Origin: Burkholderiales bacterium | GTDB lineage: Bacteria; Pseudomonadota; Gammaproteobacteria; Burkholderiales; Burkholderiaceae_C | Direction of reading: 5' to 3' | DNA length: 64,000 nt | Assembly (NCBI GenBank): GCA_016703325.1 | Contig: JADJCH010000063.1 | Location: 62,001-126,000, forward strand | Part shown: positions 53,406-63,133 of the stretch, one piece after another | How the letters are laid out: the number at the start of each line of letters is the position of its first letter | How positions within the stretch are numbered: the stretch's first letter is position 1 | Program-made: the position numbers and the translations under genes | The notes under the pieces: model-generated | Seen by the model: only the letters and a program-made list of their open reading frames with translations | The model's database searches: none | Told to the model about the DNA's origin: nothing

Positions 53406-53684
53406 GACCTCTGGGTCCTGGGCTGCCGTGTCAGTCTTGACTTGCATTGGGGGTTTGAAGGCCCCGATATGCCAGGCATGACTGACACGATTCGCCTCCC
53501 GGATGAACTCGGCCTGATCGCATCGCGCAGCGGGATCCGCGCATCCCCGCTGACCTGCTGGCGAAGATGGCACCGGTGTGGGCCGACGGCAGGTTGCACG
53601 CTCGTTGATCTGCGGGGGATGGGCTGCGAAGCTTCTCCCGGAAGCGGCAGAATCCCCCGACACACAAGACCCAGGGAATCCGCC

Positions 53685-56301
53685 GTGGCCGCTCGTCACC
53701 CTGCCGCCTACACCGAGGAAGAGACCCGCTTCTACCGCATCGACCCGGTGCTGCGCGCCAAGGGCTACGACGCGCAGTGGAAGCTGCGCCTTGAGACGCC
53801 CGCCCCGGTCGAAACCAGCACCGACGACCTCAAGGGCCGTCGCCGCAGCGGCAAGGGCCGCACCGACTACCTGCTGTGCATCCAGCCCGAGGGCCAGGCC
53901 CGGCCACTGCCGGTGGGCGTGCTGGAGGCCAAGGCCGAGAGCGCCGACCCGCTCAAGGGCATGCAGCAGGCCAAGGGCTACTACGGCAGTGCTGGCGGGC
54001 CGGTCCAGCGCCACGCGGTGCGCTGGGTGTTCGCCACCAACGGGCACCGCTACGCCGAGTTCGACCGTGCCACCCAGACCCCGGTCGAGACCCTGCCGCT
54101 GGAGAGCTTTCCCACCCACGCCGAGCTGACCACGCGCTGGCAGCGCGACAGCGGCGTGGACCTGTCCCGGCCGCAGGCGAGCCTGCTGTTCCAGGCCGAC
54201 AGCCCGGCCTACAACCGGCCGCGCTACTACCAGGACGCCGCCATCCGTGCGGTGTTCGAGAAGGTGCTGCGCTGCGAGCAGGATGGCAGTGCGCCGCGCG
54301 CCCTGCTCAGCCTGGCCACCGGCGCGGGCAAGACGGTGATCGCCGCCAACCTGCTGTGGCGCCTGCACGAGGCCGGCCGGCTGGACAAGCCCGCGCTGTT
54401 CCTGTGCGACCGCGACGAGCTGCGCCGCCAGGCGATGGACAAGATCGGCCGCGCCTTTCCCGCTGGCGCCGTGCGCGCGGTGCAAGAGGAGCGCGGCCTG
54501 AACACCGCGCGCAACGCCCGCGTGCAGGTGGCCACCTACCAGACCCTGGGCATCGACAGCGAGCCGCAACGCGAGGGCGACCAGCCCGGCGAGACCGACG
54601 ACGACAGTCCCACGCCGGCGCCGGCCGACAGCTTCCTGAGCCGGCACTATGGCGAGAACGCCTTCTCCGTCATCATCATCGACGAGTGCCACCGCTCCGC
54701 CTGGGGCCGCTGGTCCGAGGTGCTGCGGCGCAACCCGCAGGCCATCCAGATCGGCCTGACCGCCACGCCGCGCCAGCTGCGCAGCCCCCGGCGCATGGGT
54801 GCGCTGGCGGCCGACATCGAGGCCGCCGCCGCCCGGGACGCACGCATCACCGCCAACAACCTGGCCTACTTTGGCGCCCCGGTCTACGAGTACACGCTGA
54901 TCCAGGCGCAGGAGGACGGCTACCTGGCCGCCTGCGAGATCGTGCGGCTGCGCCCCTCCATCGACGCGCGCACCTTCACCCGCGACGAGGTCGCCGCGCA
55001 CCACGTGCACGACGCGCGCACCGGTGCGGCCCTGCCGGCCGACGAGCTGAAGGCGCAGTACGGCGCGCGCCAGTTCGACGACGACCTGATCCTGCCCGAG
55101 CGCATCGAGGCCATGTGCGCCGACCTCTTTGCGCGCCTGTGCGCCTGCGGCGGGCCGGAGCAGAAGGTCATCGTCTTCTGCACCCGCGACCTGCATGCCG
55201 ACCGCGTGGCGCTGCCAGCTGCAAAAGCTCTACGCCCGCTGGTGCGAGCAGCAGGGCCGCGTGCCCAAGGAACACTACGCCTTCAAGTGCACCGCCGAGG
55301 GCGGCGCCGAGCTGCTGGAGCCCATGCGCGGCTCGGGCGAGCGCTGCTTCATCGCCTGCACCGTGGACCTGCTGGCCACCGGGGTGGACATCGAGCGGCT
55401 CAACGCGGTGGTGTTCTTCCGCTCGCTGGCCTCGGGCATCCTGTTCTACCAGATGGTCGGGCGCGGCACGCGGCTGGACGAGCGCACGCGCAAGTTCAAG
55501 TTCTGGCTCTACGACTACACCGGCGTCACCGACCTGTTCGGCACCGAGTTCATCAGCGCCGCGCGCAAGCTGCCGCCCGAGGGGGGCAATGGCGGTGGCA
55601 GCGGGGGCGGCGGGAGTGGGAACGACGACGAGGACGGCAGTGGCACCGGCCCCACGCCACCGCCCCTGCCCGAGCTGCGCACCGGCGAGGCGGTCACCGT
55701 CGAGCAGACCGGCCGCTGCGTGCTGCAGGCGCGCGAGGTGGACGGCGTGCTGCGCGACGTGGCGGTGCCGCTGGAGGAGTACCGCCACGGCCTGATCGAG
55801 CGCGTGCTGGCCGAGGCCGCCACGCTGGACGACTTCCGCGGCCTGTGGGTGCAGACCCAGCGCCGCCGCGCGCTGGTGGAGCACCTGCTGGCGGCGCACT
55901 ACTCGCCCGAGGAACTGCGCCGCGTGGCCGAGATGGCCGACTACGACAGCTTCGACCTCTTCGCCGAAGCCGGCTACGCCGCCCGCGCGCTGCGCCGCCG
56001 CGAACGCGCGGACACCTTCCTCGCGCAGCAGGCACACTGGCTGGCCGCGCAGCCGGACAAGACCGCCACCGTGCTGCGCGCCTTCGCCCGCCAGTTCTCG
56101 GCCGGCGGCACGGAGGCGCTGGAGTCGCGCGAGTTCTGGCACGTACCCGAAGTGGCCCGCGCCGGCGGCCTCAAGGCGCTGGCGCCGCTGGGGGTGGGGG
56201 CGGAGGTGGTGAGGGATGTGAAGATGAGGTTGTTTGGAGCAGTGACTGACTTGTGCCACGCTGGGCGGCGTTGCGGACATCGAGGCCGGCAAGAGCTTTA
56301 A
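53685..56301 (+). pseudogene. hsdR: type I restriction enzyme R subunit, single-base frameshift
   Basis: The motor/nuclease subunit. The first frame (GTG 53685 on) has an N-terminal nuclease-like motif (RTDYLLCIQPEG, VGVLEAKAES), Walker A SLATGAGKTVIAA, the DECH box IIIDECHRSAWG and TATPRQL. After DLHADRVAL (about residue 510) homology continues in the next frame as QLQKLYARWCEQQ, with DLLATGVDIERLNAVVFF, QMVGRGTRLDE and the C-terminal domain. One extra C at 55215-55216 (CTGCCAG instead of CTGCAG) explains the break. The upstream frame is open but lacks homology. Unless it is a sequencing error, restriction is lost. Confidence 0.88.
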
Positions 56302-56873
56302 ACCAGGGACGCAAGACCCAAGAACCGAGCTGGTCAGCGTGCCCTACCTGCGCCGGCGCCTGCAGGTCGGTTTCGCGCTGGACCAGGCTCAAGGCCGTTG
56401 TCGGCGACGAGCAGGAGACGAAGTCGGCACTGCGCCAAGGCGACCTGCTGTTGACCCAGGGCGCACACCCCGCGAGCTGGTGGGCGCGGTGGCGCCGGTT
56501 GGAACGGGACTCCGGCTGCGTCTGCTGTCTGACAAGACCCTTGCGGCTGGTGTGCACGCCCGCCTAAGGCGGGACAAGGAGTTCCTCATGCGTATGCGGC
56601 TTCGCAATCGGCCAAGTCGGAGCTCACATCGAAGAGTACGCGTCGGGCTCCAGCGATTCGATGCGCAACATCGGCCAGAGCATCATCACGTCGATCCCGT
56701 TGGTTCTGCCACCGCTGGCAGAGCAGCGCCGCATCGCGCAGGAGTTGAAAGCGCAGCTCGCCGTGGTCGAAGAGGCGCGGCGGGCGGCGCAGGCGCAGCT
56801 GGACGAGATCGCGCAGCTGCCGTCGCGGCTGTTGGCGCAAGCGTTCAATCTTCAACAGGGAGCCAAGACATGA
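56254..56873 (+). pseudogene. hsdS: type I specificity subunit, multiply frameshifted and internally deleted
   Basis: Pieces in different frames are recognisable. The first is ATLGGVADIEAGKSFKPGTQ with VSVPYLRRRLQVGFALD, and the second is SALRQGDLLLTQGAHP. The third is IEEYASGSSDSMRNIGQSII with VLPPLAEQRRIAQELKAQL and QLPSRLLAQAF, the conserved C-terminal arm. Together they cover well under half a normal ~400-600-residue HsdS, so most of the target-recognition domains are gone. No functional protein is expected. The stop overlaps dinD by 4 bp. Confidence 0.85.
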
Positions 56874-57721
56874 CCGACACAAGCGTGTCCACCCAGCATC
56901 ACGCGACCTTCGAAGGGCTGCGGCAGGTCGACGAGGATGGGAACGAGTACTGGATGGCGCGCCAGCTTGCGGGCGTGTTGGACTACTCCCAGTACCGTCA
57001 CTTCCTCCCCGTCATTGAGCGCGCCAAGGAGGCCTGCCTCCTCAGTGGACAGCCTGTCGATGACCATATGGAGGATGTCCTCACAATGGTCACGATTGGT
57101 TCCGGCGCCAAGCGATCCGTTGATGACATTCGGTTGTCCCGCTACGCCTGCTACCTGATCGTCCAGAACGGCGACCCGAGCAAGCCGGTCATTGCCAACG
57201 GGCAGACCTACTTCGCCATCCAGACACGCCGGCAGGAGCTGGCCGATGACGCGAACTTCAGCCGACTCAGCGAAGACGAGAAGCGGCTGGCGATCCGCAA
57301 TGAACTGGCAGCGCACAACAAGTACCTGGCCGCCGCCGCCAAAGGTGCGGGCGTCGATACACCGATGGACTACGCCATCTTCCAGGATCATGGCTACCGT
57401 GGGCTGTACGGCGGACTGTCGGCCAAGGACATTCACGCGCGCAAGGGACTCAAGAAGAGCCAGAAGATCCTTGATCACATGGGCAGCACGGAACTGGCCG
57501 CCAACCTGTTCCGCGCCACGCAAGCAGAGGAGAAGCTGCGCCGAGACAAGGTGAAAGGCGCACAGCAGGCCAACCGGGTACATCACGACGTGGGGCGTGC
57601 GGTGCGCAAGACCATCGATGATCTCGGCGGCACGATGCCGGAGGACCTGCCGACACCCGACGAGAGCATCCAGCAGCTTGAAAGCGCGCAGAAGAAGCGG
57701 CTCAAGGGCAAGAAGCCTTGA
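56870..57721 (+). CDS. dinD: DNA damage-inducible protein D
   Basis: A 283-residue protein closely similar along its length to E. coli DinD. Signatures include EYWMARQLAGVLDYSQYRHF, DIRLSRYACYLIVQNGDPS and YFAIQTRRQELADD. The KKSQKILDHMGSTELAANLF segment and GGTMPEDLPTPDESIQQLE complete it. In E. coli it is SOS-induced and inhibits RecA filament activities. No LexA box was searched out convincingly here; its ATG overlaps the hsdS remnant, so it may depend on the hsd transcript. dinD inside type I restriction loci is seen elsewhere. Confidence 0.93.
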   Translation: MTDTSVSTQHHATFEGLRQVDEDGNEYWMARQLAGVLDYSQYRHFLPVIERAKEACLLSGQPVDDHMEDVLTMVTIGSGAKRSVDDIRLSRYACYLIVQNGDPSKPVIANGQTYFAIQTRRQELADDANFSRLSEDEKRLAIRNELAAHNKYLAAAAKGAGVDTPMDYAIFQDHGYRGLYGGLSAKDIHARKGLKKSQKILDHMGSTELAANLFRATQAEEKLRRDKVKGAQQANRVHHDVGRAVRKTIDDLGGTMPEDLPTPDESIQQLESAQKKRLKGKKP

Positions 57722-57741
57722 ATCCTCATGGCGGAGCCTCG

Positions 57742-60135
57742 ATGAGCACTTCGGAATTGCTGACTCGAATCTGTCAGCGCCACGGCATCCGCCGCCTGGC
57801 GGTGTTCGGATCGCGGCTCAAGGGCACGGCCCGCGCCGACAGCGACCTCGACCTGCTGGTCGAGTTCGAGCCCGACCGCACCCCCGGGCTGCTGGGCTTG
57901 AGCGGCATCCAGATCGAGCTGACCGAGGCGCTGGGCGTCCAGGTCGATCTGCGTACGCCGCAGGAGTTGAGCCGCTACTTCCGGGATGAGGTGCTGCAGC
58001 AGGCACGCACGATCTACCCGGAAGTCGCGCATGTGCCCAACGCCGAGACCCGCGCCGCCATGGAAGAGTCGCGCGCCATGATGGCGCTGCGTCGCGCCCG
58101 GTTTGACTCGGCAGCAGCGCTGTTCGACGACCTAGAAAACACACCCCCGCATCTGAACGCCTTCATGCCCCGTTCCCCCCAGAAGACCACCACGCCCCAA
58201 GGCGCTGAAAACAAGAAGAGCGCAGCCGCCAAGTCCATCGGCTCCACGCAATCGCTGTCGAGCTTCGTCAAGGGCATCTGCGACATCCTGCGGCGCTCCA
58301 ACTGCGCCAGCGCGCTGCAGTACGTGCCGGAGCTGACCTGGATCCTGTTTCTGCGCATCCTGGACGCGCAGGAGAACAAGGCCCGCGAGGAGGCCGCCGC
58401 CAGCGGTGACGACCACAGCCCGGCGCTGCGCTCGCCCTACCGCTGGCAGGACTGGGCCGCGCCCTGCGACGTGACGAAGGAAGACCGGACGCCCGAAGGC
58501 CAGCTGGTGGGCTGGAAGCGCCAGGAGCTGAGCCGGCGCAGCGGCGCGATGTTCGAGTTCATCAACAAGGAGCTGCTGCCCTACCTGCACGGCCTGGACG
58601 TCTTGCCCGGCGGCCTGCCCAACCCGGCAGCCAGCCCGAAGCAGCGCGTCATCGGCCGCATCATGACGGCGGTGGAGCGGGTGCGGGTGGACTCGGAAAC
58701 CGACTTCCTGGACATCCTGGACCGCCTGCACGAGATCGACCCCGACCACATCGACGACACCCACTTCTTCACCCTCTCGCAGGTCTACGAGGACCTGCTG
58801 CTGAAGATGGGCGAGAAGAACTCCGACGGCGGCCAGTTCTTCACCCCGCGCGAGGTGGTGCGCGCCATGGTGGCCACGCTGAACCCGCGTTTTGGCGAGA
58901 CGGTCTACGACCCCTGCTGCGGCACCGGCGGCTTCCTGGCCCAGGCCTACGAGTGGATGAGCCGGCGCCTGGGCGACGGCGCGCTCAGCACCGACCTGGA
59001 GCGCCTGCGCCATGAGACCTTCTTCGGCCGGGAGAAGGAAAACCTGGTCTTCCCGATCGCGCTGGCCAACCTGGTGCTGCACGGCATCGACCAGCCCAAC
59101 CTCTGGCACGGCAACACCCTGGCCGACCAGGCCACCTACGACCGGCTGTTCGAGCAGGCGCCGGCCACCTTCGACGTCATCCTGACCAACCCGCCCTTTG
59201 GCGGCAAGGAAAGCGCCAGCACCCAGGGCCGCTACGCCTTTGCCACCAGCGCCACGCAGGTGCTGTTCCTGCAGCACATCCTGGACGAGCTGGCCGAGCC
59301 GGCGCCGGAGGAGGACCGCGAGGGCGGGCGCTGCGGCGTGGTGTTCGACGAGGGGCTGCTGTTTCGCACCAACGAGTCGGCCTTCGTCGAGACCAAGCGA
59401 CGGCTGCTGGAGGAGTGCGAGCTGTGGTGCATCGTCAGCCTGCCCGGCGGGGTGTTTTCCACCGCCGGCGCGGGCGTGAAGACCAACCTGCTGTTCTTCA
59501 CCAAGGGCCGGCGCACCGAACGCATCTGGTATTACGACCTGTCGCAGGTGAAGATGGGCAAGAAGACGCCCATGACGCTGGCGCACTTCGGCTGGGGCAA
59601 CGACTTTCGCCTGCTCGACGACGCCGAACTGCCCGCCACGCTGGTGGAGGACTGGCGCAACCGCGAGGGCCGTGCGGAGCAGCCCGACCTGAAGTTTCCG
59701 ACCTTTGCCCGCCTGCTGGCCCAGCGCGGCAGTGCAGCGGCCGACAGCGACTGCTCCTGGACAGTGGACTTCGCCGCCCGGCGCGCCCAGGCGCTGGCCG
59801 ACAAGGCTCCGCACGACGCCGAGGCCGCCCGCTGTCGCGAGCAGGCCGTGGCGCTGAAGGAGCAACTGGCTACGCTGAAGAAGGCCCGGGCCGATGAGCC
59901 CGCGCTGCTGGCTGCCCAACAGTCTTTGCTGGCGGTGGAGAAGGCCGGGCGCGAGGCCCAGGCGCGCGCCGCCGCCATCGACGCGGCCAGCTTCGACCTC
60001 AAGGCGGTGAACCCGAACGTGCGTGCCACCCAGGACACGCGCACGCCCGCCGAGATCCTGAACGCCATCGAGCAGCATGGCCAGACGGTGGCGAGCGCGC
60101 TCGGCAGGCTGCGGGAGCTGCTGCTGCAGGCTTGA
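57742..60135 (+). CDS. hsdM: MNT nucleotidyltransferase - RelB-like - HsdM in-frame fusion
   Basis: One 797-residue reading frame with three parts. Residues about 1-97: minimal nucleotidyltransferase (VFGSRLKGTARADSDLDLLVEF). About 98-132: VPNAETRAAMEESRAMMALR then RFDSAAALFDDLE, like the C-terminus of RelB/DinJ antitoxins. From about 142 (MPRSPQ, nt 58165): a complete type I N6-adenine methyltransferase with DPCCGTGGFLAQ (about 391) and catalytic NPPFGG (about 483). Normal HsdM has no such N-terminus. A GTG at 58033 and ATG at 58165 could give shorter products; neither has an excellent ribosome-binding site, though GGAAG precedes the GTG by 8 bp. The methylase part looks intact. Confidence 0.88.
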   Translation: MSTSELLTRICQRHGIRRLAVFGSRLKGTARADSDLDLLVEFEPDRTPGLLGLSGIQIELTEALGVQVDLRTPQELSRYFRDEVLQQARTIYPEVAHVPNAETRAAMEESRAMMALRRARFDSAAALFDDLENTPPHLNAFMPRSPQKTTTPQGAENKKSAAAKSIGSTQSLSSFVKGICDILRRSNCASALQYVPELTWILFLRILDAQENKAREEAAASGDDHSPALRSPYRWQDWAAPCDVTKEDRTPEGQLVGWKRQELSRRSGAMFEFINKELLPYLHGLDVLPGGLPNPAASPKQRVIGRIMTAVERVRVDSETDFLDILDRLHEIDPDHIDDTHFFTLSQVYEDLLLKMGEKNSDGGQFFTPREVVRAMVATLNPRFGETVYDPCCGTGGFLAQAYEWMSRRLGDGALSTDLERLRHETFFGREKENLVFPIALANLVLHGIDQPNLWHGNTLADQATYDRLFEQAPATFDVILTNPPFGGKESASTQGRYAFATSATQVLFLQHILDELAEPAPEEDREGGRCGVVFDEGLLFRTNESAFVETKRRLLEECELWCIVSLPGGVFSTAGAGVKTNLLFFTKGRRTERIWYYDLSQVKMGKKTPMTLAHFGWGNDFRLLDDAELPATLVEDWRNREGRAEQPDLKFPTFARLLAQRGSAAADSDCSWTVDFAARRAQALADKAPHDAEAARCREQAVALKEQLATLKKARADEPALLAAQQSLLAVEKAGREAQARAAAIDAASFDLKAVNPNVRATQDTRTPAEILNAIEQHGQTVASALGRLRELLLQA

Positions 60136-60163
60136 ATCCGTTCCAACGGGGAGGAACACGCGC

Positions 60164-61177
60164 ATGACGGAACTGATCATCTACCAGAGCGAGGATGGGC
60201 TGGCGCAGGTCCAGTTCCGGACCATGGACGGTACGGTCTGGCTCAGCCAGATCGAGATCGCCGATCTGTTCGCCACCACGAAGCAGAACGTCAGCCTGCA
60301 CGTCAAGAACATCCTGGCCGAGCGTGAACTGGCGGCCGAGGGAACCGTCAAGGAATCCTTGACAGTTCAAGTCGAGGGTCGCCGGCGCGTCCAGCGCCTC
60401 ACTCAGCTCTACAGCCTGCCCATGATCCTGGCCGTAGGCCTGCGGGTGCGATCGGTGCGCGGCACCCAGTTCCGCCAGTGGGCCACCGCACACCTGACCG
60501 AGTACCTGGTCAAGGGCTTCGTCATGGACGACGAGCGCCTGAAGAACCCCGGCGGCTGGGATCACTTCGACGAGCTGCTGGCGCGCATCCGCGAGATCCG
60601 CGCGTCGGAAAAGCGCTTCTATCAGAAGGTGCGGGACCTTTTTGCACTCAGCAGCGACTACCGCGCCAGCGATGCGGACGCCCAGCTGTTCTTTGCCGAG
60701 GTGCAAAACAAGCTGCTCTACGCGGTGGCCCGGCAGACCGCGGCCGAGATCATCCTGGCGCGAGCCAACCCGGAAGAGCCGAACATGGCACTGACGTCCT
60801 GGGAAGGGGGGCGGGTGCGCAAAGCCGATGTGGTCAAGGCCAAGAACTACCTCAGTGCCGATGAGGTGGACACCCTGAACCGGCTGGTGGTGATCTTCCT
60901 GGAACAGGCCGAACTGCGCGTCAAGGAACGCCGGGATCTGACCCTGGCCTACTGGCGCCAGAACGTGGACCGGATGATCGCCTTCAACGATCGCCCGTTG
61001 CTGCAGGGAGCCGGCATCGTCCGCAAGGACCACGCCGACGCCATCGCCCGGGAGCGCTACGAGCTGTTCGACGCCCGACGCCGCCAAGACGAGGCCTTGG
61101 CGGCCGATGCCGCGGACCTGGCCGAGCTGGAGGCGCTGGAGCGGGGTGCGAAACTGGCCCAGGGGCGGTCCACCTGA
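60164..61177 (+). CDS. rhuM: RhuM family protein
   Basis: 337 residues. MTELIIYQSEDGLAQVQFRT, TVWLSQIEIADLFATTKQNV then HVKNILAERELAAEGTVKE mark the DNA-binding-like N-terminal domain of the RhuM family. QTAAEIILARANPEEPNMAL is the conserved central motif. The family was named from a Salmonella pathogenicity island gene; its function is unknown, and it is often found in type I restriction loci as here. GGGGAGGAA before ATG 60164. Confidence 0.9.
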   Translation: MTELIIYQSEDGLAQVQFRTMDGTVWLSQIEIADLFATTKQNVSLHVKNILAERELAAEGTVKESLTVQVEGRRRVQRLTQLYSLPMILAVGLRVRSVRGTQFRQWATAHLTEYLVKGFVMDDERLKNPGGWDHFDELLARIREIRASEKRFYQKVRDLFALSSDYRASDADAQLFFAEVQNKLLYAVARQTAAEIILARANPEEPNMALTSWEGGRVRKADVVKAKNYLSADEVDTLNRLVVIFLEQAELRVKERRDLTLAYWRQNVDRMIAFNDRPLLQGAGIVRKDHADAIARERYELFDARRRQDEALAADAADLAELEALERGAKLAQGRST

Positions 61178-61220
61178 CCTGCCGAGGCAAGCAGGCGCTG
61201 CGGCGCGGGCCGGCGCCGCC

Positions 61221-61556
61221 TCAATCCGCACCCATGCGCTGCTGCGGCAGCGCATACCCATCCGCCACATACGCCGGCCCCTTCATCACCCGCACGATGA
61301 AGCAGGCGATCGCGGCGGTGAGGACCAAGGTCCAGTGCAGCGTCACCCAGCCCAGCAGGACGAAGTCGCGCAGCAGCACCGCGCCGTCCAGCGGGCTGTC
61401 CGGTGGGGCGGCGGGCGCGAGCAGATGGTTCAGGCCCACCAGGAGCGCCGGCAGCAGGGTGCCCCAGAGCAGCAGCGCTGGCAGGCGGCGCCAGAGCCGG
61501 TATTCGCGGCCGGGAGCGCTGCGGATGTAGCCAGGAAGTCGGTTGAACGCGGACAT
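61221..61556 (-). CDS. small membrane protein of unknown function
   Basis: 111 residues with two hydrophobic helices (LPALLLWGTLLPALLVGL, about 25-42; VLLGWVTLHWTLVLTAAIAC, about 66-85) and charged ends. Start at 61556 with AGGAG 7 bp upstream. It follows the photolyase-family genes on the same strand after 70 bp and may be co-transcribed. No family recognised. Confidence 0.65.
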   Translation of the reverse strand: MSAFNRLPGYIRSAPGREYRLWRRLPALLLWGTLLPALLVGLNHLLAPAAPPDSPLDGAVLLRDFVLLGWVTLHWTLVLTAAIACFIVRVMKGPAYVADGYALPQQRMGAD

Positions 61557-61627
61557 CGGGGGACTCCTGAAGGACAAGGGGGCACGCTGGCTGGGTGGTT
61601 AGCTGGGTAGCCGGGGGCGCAGGCGGG

Positions 61628-63133
61628 TCAGAACAGGCTGCCCTGGCTGTCCGGCACCGCGGGTGGTCGTGGCCGCCGCGCTGGCTTCGCCGTTGATGGC
61701 AGGCCGCTGCGGCGCGAGCCGTGGCGCTGCTGGAGGGCGTCGGCCTCGGCACGGGCTGGGGCAGTCTGCCGCAGTTGGTGCAGGCGTGCCTTGATCTCTG
61801 CCACGGCTTCGCGCTCGTCCACGATCGGCGCCGGGTAGGCGGGCGTGCCGAACTCCGGCAGCCAGCGGCGCAGGTGGTCGCCGGTCGGGTCCTGGTCACG
61901 CGCCTGTTTGGCGGGCGAGTAGATGCGCAGGGTGTTGATGCCGGTGCAGCCGCTTTGCATCTGCATCTGGCTCCAGTGGATGCCGGGCTCGAAGTCCAGG
62001 AACTGCCGCGCCAGATGCAGCCCGGGCTCGCGCCAGTGCAGGCCGAGGTGGTAGGCGGCAAAGCTCACCAGCATCGCGCGCATGCGGAAGTTCAGCCAGC
62101 CGGTGGCGTTGAGCTGGCGCATGCAGGCGTCCACCATCGGGAAGCCGGTGCGGCCCTCGCACCAGGCGGCCAGGCGCTCGCGGTCCACCTCGCCGGGGTG
62201 CACGCCGTCGCCGGGGCGCAGCCCGTCCACCGAGCGGGCCAGGTTGCGGAACTCCAGGTCCGGCTGGTCCTCCAGCTTCTGCATGAAGTGGCAGTGCCAG
62301 CGCAGCCGGCCGGCGAAGGCGCGCAGGTCGCGCGCCAATGCGGGGTCGCCGTCCGGGTGGCTGAGTGGGTGGATGCGGGCCTCGGTGGCCTGGTGCACGC
62401 AGCGCATCGAGATCGTGCCGAAGGTCAGGTGCTCGCTCAGCCGGCTGCAGCCGGTCTGGGCGGTCAGCGGGCTGGACAGTGCACGGCGGTAACCCCGGCC
62501 ACGGCCGGCGAGGAAGTCGCCCAGCGTGGCCCAGGCGGCGCGCTCCCCGGCCGGTGGCGGTGCCTGGACCGGCTCGGCCAGGCCCAGCTCGCGCAGGGTC
62601 GGCAGGGGCTGCGGCTGGATCGCCCAGCCCGGTGGTGCTGCGAAGCCGCGCGGGGCCGGCAGCCGCGGCGCGTACATGCGTGCGGCCCAGCGCGACGCCC
62701 ATCCGTCGCGCGAGCGCAGGCGGCGCAGCACGCCGGTCTGCGGCCATTCGGTCCAGGCCACGCCCTCGGCACGGCACCAGGCGGCCACCGCACGGTCGCG
62801 GGTCCAGCTCCAGCCGGGGCCGGTTTCCTCGTGGCTGAAGAGGTGGGTGAAGGCCACCTCGCGCCTCAGATCCTGCAGCACCTGGGGCAGCGCGCCCACG
62901 CGCAGCAGCAGCGGCAGGCCGCGCGCGGCCAGGTCGACCTGGAGCTGATGCACCGCGTCGAGCCAGTAGGCCACCTGGCGCGGGTGGCACTCCGGGCTGG
63001 CCAGCCACTGCGGCTCCAGCACGACCAGCGCCAGCGCACGCTCGAAGTGGGCCGCCTCGGTCAGCGGCGCGTGGTCGCGCAGGCGCAGGTCGCGTTTGAG
63101 CCAGACCAGCGCGGTGGGGGCAGTGCTCGTCAT
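61628..63133 (-). CDS. cryptochrome/photolyase family protein
   Basis: A 501-residue FAD flavoprotein, probably a DNA photolyase repairing pyrimidine dimers with blue light. The N-terminal antenna domain begins ALVWLKRDLRLRDHAPL. The FAD-binding C-terminal half has SEHLTFGTISMR, RLRWHCHFMQKLEDQP and the region GRTGFPMVDACMRQLNATGWLNFRMRAML, followed by FLDFEPGIHWSQMQMQSG and NTLRIYSPAKQA. The tail of about 55 residues is basic and disordered. The start codon overlaps the stop of the upstream gene (ATGA). Confidence 0.9.
   Translation of the reverse strand: MTSTAPTALVWLKRDLRLRDHAPLTEAAHFERALALVVLEPQWLASPECHPRQVAYWLDAVHQLQVDLAARGLPLLLRVGALPQVLQDLRREVAFTHLFSHEETGPGWSWTRDRAVAAWCRAEGVAWTEWPQTGVLRRLRSRDGWASRWAARMYAPRLPAPRGFAAPPGWAIQPQPLPTLRELGLAEPVQAPPPAGERAAWATLGDFLAGRGRGYRRALSSPLTAQTGCSRLSEHLTFGTISMRCVHQATEARIHPLSHPDGDPALARDLRAFAGRLRWHCHFMQKLEDQPDLEFRNLARSVDGLRPGDGVHPGEVDRERLAAWCEGRTGFPMVDACMRQLNATGWLNFRMRAMLVSFAAYHLGLHWREPGLHLARQFLDFEPGIHWSQMQMQSGCTGINTLRIYSPAKQARDQDPTGDHLRRWLPEFGTPAYPAPIVDEREAVAEIKARLHQLRQTAPARAEADALQQRHGSRRSGLPSTAKPARRPRPPAVPDSQGSLF

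Noticed and set aside
51792..55196. Very long open frame on the minus strand across the oxidoreductase and hsdR genes
   Set aside because: It is antisense to well-conserved genes, has the His/Gln/Arg-rich composition typical of GC-rich shadow frames, and shows no domain.
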